Part shown: piece after piece, positions 57,257 through 64,000 of the stretch
Numbering within the stretch: position 1 is the first letter of the stretch
How the letters are laid out: every line of letters begins with the position of its first letter
NCBI GenBank assembly: GCA_946406115.1
Contig: OX291545.1
Span: forward strand, 11,608,001 to 11,672,000
Source: Apoda limacodes
Taxonomy: Eukaryota > Arthropoda > Insecta > Lepidoptera > Limacodidae
DNA: 64,000 nt
Reading direction: 5' to 3'
Notes under the pieces: generated by a model
The model's input: only the letters and a program-made list of their open reading frames with translations
The model's database searches: none
What the model was told of the DNA's origin: nothing
Translations under genes and position numbers: made by a program

Positions 57257-59284
57257 TATAGATTATGTTGTGCGTGTGTGTGATGATGTGATTTTTTCTT
57301 GTACTTTTTGATTTATAGTTATAATTAATACGGCATTTTAATTTTTCTTTCAATAAAATAAAAAAAATATGTCATTTGAGTTTTAGCGTGAATCTTAAGA
57401 AGGAGTGCAGTTTTTGTGTTTAATTTTTAGAAATTTATTTTGTTTGTTTCGGTGTGTATATATTTGCAGTGATTTACGAAAACGATTTAAGAATTGTGCA
57501 GCGAAGACTCATAAAACTCATGGACATAACTCGTTATTTCGGAAGGATTTACACCAACCTTCCACCCTAGCTTTGAACATAACACCGAGGACGCCCAAGA
57601 CGCGGCGATTCAGAAAAATAAATTCTAACACCTACTTCGGTCGACATGAAACCTAATGGATTAATAAGAGCCATTCATTAGGATCAAAGATTGAACACGA
57701 GAGCAACATAGTCTCATGATGACAAATTCTTGTTTTTTTTTTATAAGTGAAAACTTCTTAAGCGGCGTTGTGAACTTTTTTCGGTATGGGAAAAAAATGT
57801 TAATCTTGCGTTAGGTCACGTGTCGCGATCGAAATTTCATAGAAAATTCGTAAGACTCGAAAGAAGATTAGGTTAGTTTTTGTGATGGGTAAAAATAAGT
57901 ACCTGGAGGACCGAGCGTTGCTCGCTTTTTTTTTAAACAACGCCATCTATTGTCAAGTAGCTTAAGCGTTACTTAATAATACCATCTATTGTCAAAAAGC
58001 TTTAAAGTTGCTTATTACTACTCGCCAGTTGATGTCAGGAAGAGTCATATTTTTCAGTTTATCACTGCCTAAAAACACGGATAAAACGACGTTTTAGGTA
58101 TTAGATAAACTCGCGTCAGACTGATCGTCGGACGGAAACCATAATACCACGCCATAAAAAATCGCAAGACGGAAACCATAATGCCAAGCCTTTTATAATT
58201 TTTAAGTGAAAACGTCTTTAGCGGCGTTATGCACTTTTTTTGTGATGGGTTAAAAATGTTAAACTCTATAGGACGAATAAAAAGTAAGAGGAAATTAGGT
58301 TGATGAAAAGATGAAAGTGCGGATTACACATGTTAAAATGTTATATCCAGGTTGTGTGTTTTTGAAGTGAAAACTTCAAAAAAGGACATTTCATAGAAAA
58401 TTCGTAAGACGGAACTCGCGTCAGATTTATTTAAATTAGGTTAGTTTTTTATATTTAGTACTAGATTTTGCCCGCGGCTTCGCTCGCGTTAAATTTGTGG
58501 TAATTTAAAAGGATACGGTTCAATGGTGGGAGTCAATCTCGAACAGCGATGAAAATTATATCATTTGAAAGGTCATTTTATATGCTAACATTACCAATAG
58601 ATTTAAAAAAAATTTAAACCTCCGATTATTCAAAAATAATATTTTAATATAATATTACCCCAACTGTTTCCTGACCACACTGAGAGACCTTTGCCTCGCA
58701 CACCTTCAAAAGTACAAGTCATTTCACAAAAAAAATGTTCAAGCAAGACTCTCGCTTGACTTGACAATTCTTTGTAATTTATTTACGACCCAAAGGTTTT
58801 AATCTGTGCTCAGATAACAAAAAAATTACGTATTTTGGAAAATCTTTGATTGAAGTCATGAATATCATAAGGTGAGTCAGCTAAACAGAGAAAAGAATAG
58901 GAAAATAAAACTATATAACGTGTCCAGTCTTCAATTGTATTTGTTGGAGAAATCAACTCAACTCCTGCGACTACAGAGGACTCACAACCGCATCGCAGCC
59001 GGTGCCCCAAGACACGTTAGCAGGACCCCTTCGTGTTGTCACTGGACGAGTTCGTCGGCGCATTGGCCACTAGGATGTTAAAATGGTTGTGTGCGCATTG
59101 TGTTGGAAGGAATGAAATCATTTACGGAACCGAATAAATAAAATGTACTTACGATAACCAATTTTTTCTCACCTTCTGTACAAAGCAGTGGCATGAATAT
59201 ATACCTAATCTATATTATTTTACTGGACAATAAAACACAAAGTGGGGTTAAATAATAAAAAACTTTTTTTGATAAAAAAGTGTT
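57257..59284. other. Repeat-rich intergenic
   Basis: 57745-57790 and 58203-58250 are direct repeats (aagtgaaaac, agcggcgtt, acttttt). 57835 and 58388 share catttcatagaaaattcgta then agac. 57945-58015 doubles ccatctattgtcaa. 58470-58500 (ttttgcccgcggcttcgctc) is a common lepidopteran repeat motif. No gene was recognised. Confidence 0.45.
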
Positions 59285-59286
59285 TA

Positions 59287-59709
59287 TTCATTTTCGATAT
59301 CCTCACGTACTAAAATACCATCTAGAAAGCTGGCAGGTGGTAGAATACTTTCTTGGTGGTGTGCCTAACCCAGGTACCATACAATTATCATAACATGAGC
59401 ACAACTCCCCACTGTTCGCTTTCCAATTATACATGAGCAATAATATTGTTCTATCTTTTGAGACCAATCCTCATCGTTTAAATTCAATAGTATGTAAGTA
59501 AAATATTTTCTATTGCTAATATGTCTTGAGCTTATTTTTCCTCTTATTAGCAATAGGTTCTCATCAAACCTATTGAGGTTAGTATCAACTTCTATATGGA
59601 ATGTGCCGTTTTGGCGTATATGCTCCCCGTAATATGACCTTGCTTGTTTGATCTGATAGATACCTAGGCCAAACAGTATTAAATCTGATATTTCCATTAT
59701 GGGGAACAT
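59287..59709 (-). pseudogene. Transposon-associated SWIM zinc-finger protein, C-terminal relic
   Basis: 114 residues open: LFGLGIYQIKQARSYYGEHI, LIRGKISSRHISNRKYFTYI, then a SWIM-type CxC-xn-CxH finger (YYCSCIIGKRTVGSCAHVMI) and IVWYLG. A frameshift near 59372 moves the end into another frame (RHTTKKVFYHLPASFLDGIL to a TGA or TAA near 59287). Proteins with this YQxKxARSYxxEH plus SWIM layout are multicopy in insects and look mobile-element derived; I do not know the element. The N-terminus is absent, because a plus-strand RT fragment abuts it. Confidence 0.6.
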
Positions 59710-59717
59710 ATGCAGTT

Positions 59718-59975
59718 CTAGGAGCTGGGCATCTTTATATACGCGGATGACACATGCTTAATGTACAGCGGTCAAGATTTACGAAGTGTTCAAAGAACTC
59801 TTCAAGAGGACTTCGACAATATAATAAAATGGGCACATGATAATGGTATCATTATTAATATACATAAAACCAAATATATGACAATCTGTTCCCCATATAA
59901 TCGGTATTAAGGAAACGAACTAATAATAAAAGGTCATTCTTACGAATGTCTCCATATCAACCAAAATGATTTTCA
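59718..59975 (+). mobile_element. Non-LTR RT palm fragment
   Basis: A single frame reads FIYADDTCLMYSGQDLRSVQ then RTLQEDFDNIIKWAHDNG, IIINIHKTKYMTICSPYN. YADD and the following W..xN-KT block are RT palm motifs. It is about 85 codons, with neither end preserved. Confidence 0.75.
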
Positions 59976-62583
59976 CTGCACTAGCTTAGAACAGCTGCCT
60001 TATTAACAACGAGTTAGCAAGAAATTGTTAACGCGCGGTGCCCGCGCAAGCAGTTCGCGGTAATGCTCTAGACATCGAATTATGAACGGAAATCGCGTAC
60101 TGGCGGCTACGAAAACGCTCAGCGATCAGCTTTGTTCCAAAATTGACAATATTTTGTTGAAGTATCGCACTATCTCTTTCTGTCGTACACAAAATCGTAT
60201 TTCCCATCTCTACTGTTACGTTACATATCTCTACATCATATTAAATGTTTGAACACAGGTTGAAAGTGCATTTTCAAAGTACAGAACTAACACTATCTAT
60301 TAGGCAGTAGCGGTATTAACTAAAAATGTTGTCAGTGTTCCTTCTTTCTGATTTTGCCCTTTAATGTTGGAATTTGTAAACTGTTATGATCGTTTTACAC
60401 ACAGTTTTTTTTTAATAAAACTAAAAGAACTTCATATTTTGAGAAACTTGATATGTAATGTCCATTTTTAAATGACTGTCATAAACAAACAATATTACAT
60501 ATTAATATTGTAGAAAGTTTTTAGAAACAATAAATTTTATATATTTTACATTTTGGGATATTATGAAATTTTTAGTTGGTAATTGGTAACACTGCTTTGT
60601 TTACGTTGACATTGAAATCTTTAAAGTAAGGTTATTTAGAAATTCAAAAAGTAATTTCCTGAAACTGTGCCGTAAAATAAAAAAGGTACATCGATTCGTC
60701 GTCTTGTATTACTTTTTCTTTACCTAGTACCTTCAAAGTAAACAATTACGAAATCTAGGAGGAAGGTTGGTGTTATAGTAGATGTAGAAGGTGTTATTCT
60801 ATCAATCTAAAAATGTAATCTTTGTGGTATCTTCCAAAACCACGTCGTACCTGAGGGCATAGGTACTCTGGAAAACAGTTCAAATTCCAATCGAAGGTAT
60901 GTAAACAAATCTTAGTTATTGTCACGCTTTAAAGCCAATACCTACCCTAGATCCCTACATACGCTGCAAATATAAGTGATAAATAGGTAATCTCATGATT
61001 TTGTGGCATTAAAATAAGCCTGCCTCTATACTGCTGTTTATCTAATGGCAGTTTTATACTGAAATTGTATACTAAGCATTGAGAGCTACTCATCTGTAGT
61101 ACTCACATAACATGATTCTTCGTACAGGGACTGACCTATTAAATATGATGCCAAAATATTTACCATAACTTAAGTTTGATTAAACCTAATATGTATATAG
61201 TTGCACTTATTTGATTGACAAGTCTTGAGAAAACAGCGCTAAGTAATAGGTATTAATATTGTATCTTTTAATATCTTGCCCACACTTAAAAGATACTTCA
61301 TTATGTAATTTATCTAGTAAAGAATAGTTTCTGTTGCTGAGTATAATGTGTAATGCATATTTTAGGTCTGTGCAGAAATAAAGTCAGTACTAAGGAATTC
61401 TTTAAAAATCAATCCACCGATATCTTATTATTTTTTGTTGTTTCAATATTAAAGAGATAATGTTGATGTTTTATTTCAGGTTGCCTGTCACTATCACAAC
61501 CATTTAAGTAATGTTTTTTATATTTTTTCAGTAATCTTGGAAATGCAAGTTTAAGAATGTGAACTGAAGACGCACTATTAGTAAAAGTATTACAAAAGTC
61601 AAGTACTGAAAACATCAACAAAAAGATCTTTTCTGCTTTAAATGGATTAAATATTGTAGCAGGATACCACAGTAGAATTAGATTAAGTATAAGAATTGAA
61701 ATAATGTAATAAAATTTTTAATTAAAATTCTTCTCAAATTATTTTGTGCTATTATTTAACTAAAACCTATCATTTCATAACTGTTCTATCATTAACAAAA
61801 TGTCTTATGCATATCATTTAAGTAAACTGCTGAACGATTTGATGATTTCCTTAACATATCAGCCTTACAAACACTGCTAGATATAGGCATATCCCATGTA
61901 TTTCTTAAACAAATCGGTCTGTACCACTTAAATTCATCTAGGACAACCCTCTAGGTTGTCAGTCCACCTGGTCCTACCACATTGAGTTGGAATTGATGGT
62001 GGTATGAGAATGAAGATTTCATTAATCTTATGACTACGGTCTCTAATCAAGAACCTTCTTTTTCCTTTGTTAATAAGTTCTACAAGCACTCTTGTTACTC
62101 TGTAAGGGATCTCCAAGCGTTACACTATCTATTGCCTGAAAAGCAGTTTTGAGCTTATGAGGTGAACAGTCCTGAGCACTAGTCACAGTTTTATAAAATT
62201 TCCCACTTTTGACCTATACACTTGGTGAAAGCTGCAGCTGGTTGACAAAAGTTTATCATGATTGAAGATGATCTAGCGGCTAAAGTATGGCTTGCTTTTT
62301 ACTAAAGGCCATAATCTATTGTAGAAGTAAGTGTTGACTGCCATCTTTGAATATTGATTTCCTACACTTAAAATTTAACCTGAGTCCTTATAAGTTCTAG
62401 ATGTGGTTACACAACAAAAACTTGTGTGTTCATTATATTAAGTGTATGGTTTGTTCATACACTCTTTAAGTCATCATCAACCAACAATTATGAACTTTTG
62501 TTTGTAAATAAGTTGTTGGTTAGTGATAGGTGAATAGTTTTATTACAAGTGATGCCCTAGTTGTTGCACGTGTCCATATTCTG
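59976..62583. other. AT-rich intergenic
   Basis: No gene was recognised. Frames at 61409 and 61934 (minus) have no known domain. A minus-strand stretch around 61950-61780 (cagaccgatttg, aaggctgatatgttaaggaa) may be an old repeat. Confidence 0.35.
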
Positions 62584-62648
62584 TGGTGACCGTTTACCAT
62601 CAGGCGGACTGCAAGCTTATTTAGCACCTTAGTGGTATAACAAAAAAT
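62584..62648 (+). mobile_element. Family A 3' tail scrap
   Basis: ggtgaccgtttaccatcagg, cggac, caagctt and caccttagtggtata, followed by acaaaaaa. Only the last about 60 bp of the element remain. Confidence 0.8.
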
Positions 62649-64000
62649 GCAGGTGTGTTTTTATAGTTTATTGTATTATGTTGTATTATGGTAACAATTA
62701 TATTTCATTCCATGTGTGCTTGTTGTGTATATATTTCATTTATTTCTTAGTAACATTTATTTACACTTTGTCCTTTCTTATTTGCATAAAAGTAGCAGTA
62801 TTCACAAATTCAGGTGTTAATTCCATTTTGCTATCATGACAGGACAGCATAGGTATATCAACCTTGTAACATATCTTCATCATATTATCTGCAAAATAAT
62901 TTATAAAATTAGCCATAAACAATATGGTATTAAGGTAAACAGTAAGTTATAATAAGTAGGTCCTGGAGTTAAGCAGTATATTCTAGGATTTGAAAAGAGT
63001 AATGGAAGTAATCCTACTAATGCTTTATAATGTTTAAGTTAGTGACAATGATGAAATGAAATTTGGCACACACAGATTATTATTAGAATTGACCAACAAA
63101 TATTTTATAATGATTATTCTGTTGAGTAATAATCAGCTGATTAAGTTTCTTCCAAAACTACTTTTTAATTGCAATATTGTGGTTAAGAACACCTGTAGCC
63201 TATGCTGTAGGGCAGTATTTGCTCTCTGCCTCATAAATATATATAAATTGGTAGATTTCACCTAATTCACTTTGATTACCTATGTTTACAGTAATATTCT
63301 TAAAGTTGTTTTTTTAATTGAGTTGCCCTAATGATTAAATACTATTGTTGTGAATGTTGGGTAGGTATACTTGCAGAAAACTGACCCAACATAAAAGAAA
63401 GGGTGATTAGGTATCGCAATTCAAACAAATACCACTTCAATTGTTTGGTATATTTTAGGTTATAGGTTTTAACTGCAAGTTTTCCTATTTCATTTATGGT
63501 GTAATGAATAAGTAGGTCCCAGTATCTTGCCGTGAAATACATACAATTTTCTTCGATTTTAGTAATCTTATGTTGTCAACTTCCTAGATTATTTAATAGT
63601 AGGTAACAGTATTTTATAGGCAATTTTAAATCAGCACAGTCAATGTCTCTGGTATTCTTTTCACTATTATAAGCGAGTTAAAATTCACAAACACACAAAA
63701 TTAACCAAAACACTAGTTTAAACAGAAAATTGTATTAGGTACGACAAAGCGTATTCTGACCTCGCACACTGGTTTCTGTTGTGTTACTTGACTTTGATTC
63801 ATTTCTTGCGGATATCTGATTTAACAATCAATGATTTGAAAATGTCTAAAGTCTTTAATTAATTTGATATTAGCTTTGCAATCAGAAAGCGATCAGTTTG
63901 CATCCATTAAAAAGGTAAACGCAAATTTGACAGTTCATATGGCTTGCTAACCGCTCGCTAATCGTGATTGTTGTCATTCATAATTCCGATTTTGGAGCTT
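62649..64000. other. Right edge, nothing recognised
   Basis: AT-rich. No domain-bearing frame, RNA gene or clear repeat was seen. Confidence 0.4.

Noticed and set aside
57405..57656. 83-codon plus frame after an acceptor-like ttgcag
   Set aside because: No family recognised and no linkable upstream exon; all three frames are open for some distance here.
61934..62116. 60-codon minus frame with a RRFLIRDR-like patch reminiscent of Harbinger nuclease
   Set aside because: Similarity is a few residues only; no further motif follows.

Overview
This window is lepidopteran-type insect nuclear DNA (moth or butterfly). Three lines of evidence support this: AT-rich intergenic sequence full of taggta-type low complexity; a dense mix of non-LTR elements (Jockey-like, RTE, CR1-like), DIRS-like elements, tRNA-derived SINEs and MITEs of kinds common in Lepidoptera; and three intron-containing host genes with insect orthologues. 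There are no bacterial features, operons or CRISPR arrays.

Three host genes are supported. (1) 954-8252 (+): the last four coding exons of an RBCK1/HOIL-1-type RBR ubiquitin ligase. The start lies left of the visible exons. The introns hold many retrotransposon remnants, including an RTE inserted inside an older element. (2) 12755-13546 (-): SmB (SNRPB homologue), a spliceosomal core protein whose ATG sits alone in its own coding exon. It is convergent with RBCK1. (3) 46865-49094 (+): Kr-h1 (Krueppel homolog 1), the juvenile-hormone-induced eight-zinc-finger repressor. It has a 7-base first coding exon and one large exon. GC-rich E-box modules sharing GCCTCCACGTGT lie upstream of it and in its intron.

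Most of the remainder is mobile DNA. 13758-15897 is a 5'-truncated non-LTR element with an uninterrupted RT frame and a long poly(A), about 210 bp upstream of the SmB ATG. Short 3' ends of the same family recur through the window. 17211-17368 is a hAT-like MITE with a perfect 8-bp target duplication. 19075-21685 (-) is a degenerate DIRS-like tyrosine-recombinase retrotransposon. 21700-25976 (+) is a CR1-like non-LTR element interrupted by a GC-rich insert. 27184-34227 (-) holds two copies of one Jockey-like element joined head-to-tail without a poly(A) at the junction. 34536-37516 (+) is an internally deleted non-LTR element with a 9-bp target duplication.

The right third (49.4-64 kb) is gene-poor. 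It holds a tRNA-derived SINE, a transposon-associated SWIM-finger relic, an RT fragment, dispersed repeats and one CpG-rich island at 54960-55210. The most notable observations are the E-box modules and overlapping uORF at Kr-h1, the tail-less Jockey tandem, the HOIL-1 homologue with no NZF finger between UBL and RING1, and a near-perfect 56-bp-arm foldback at 42170-42321.
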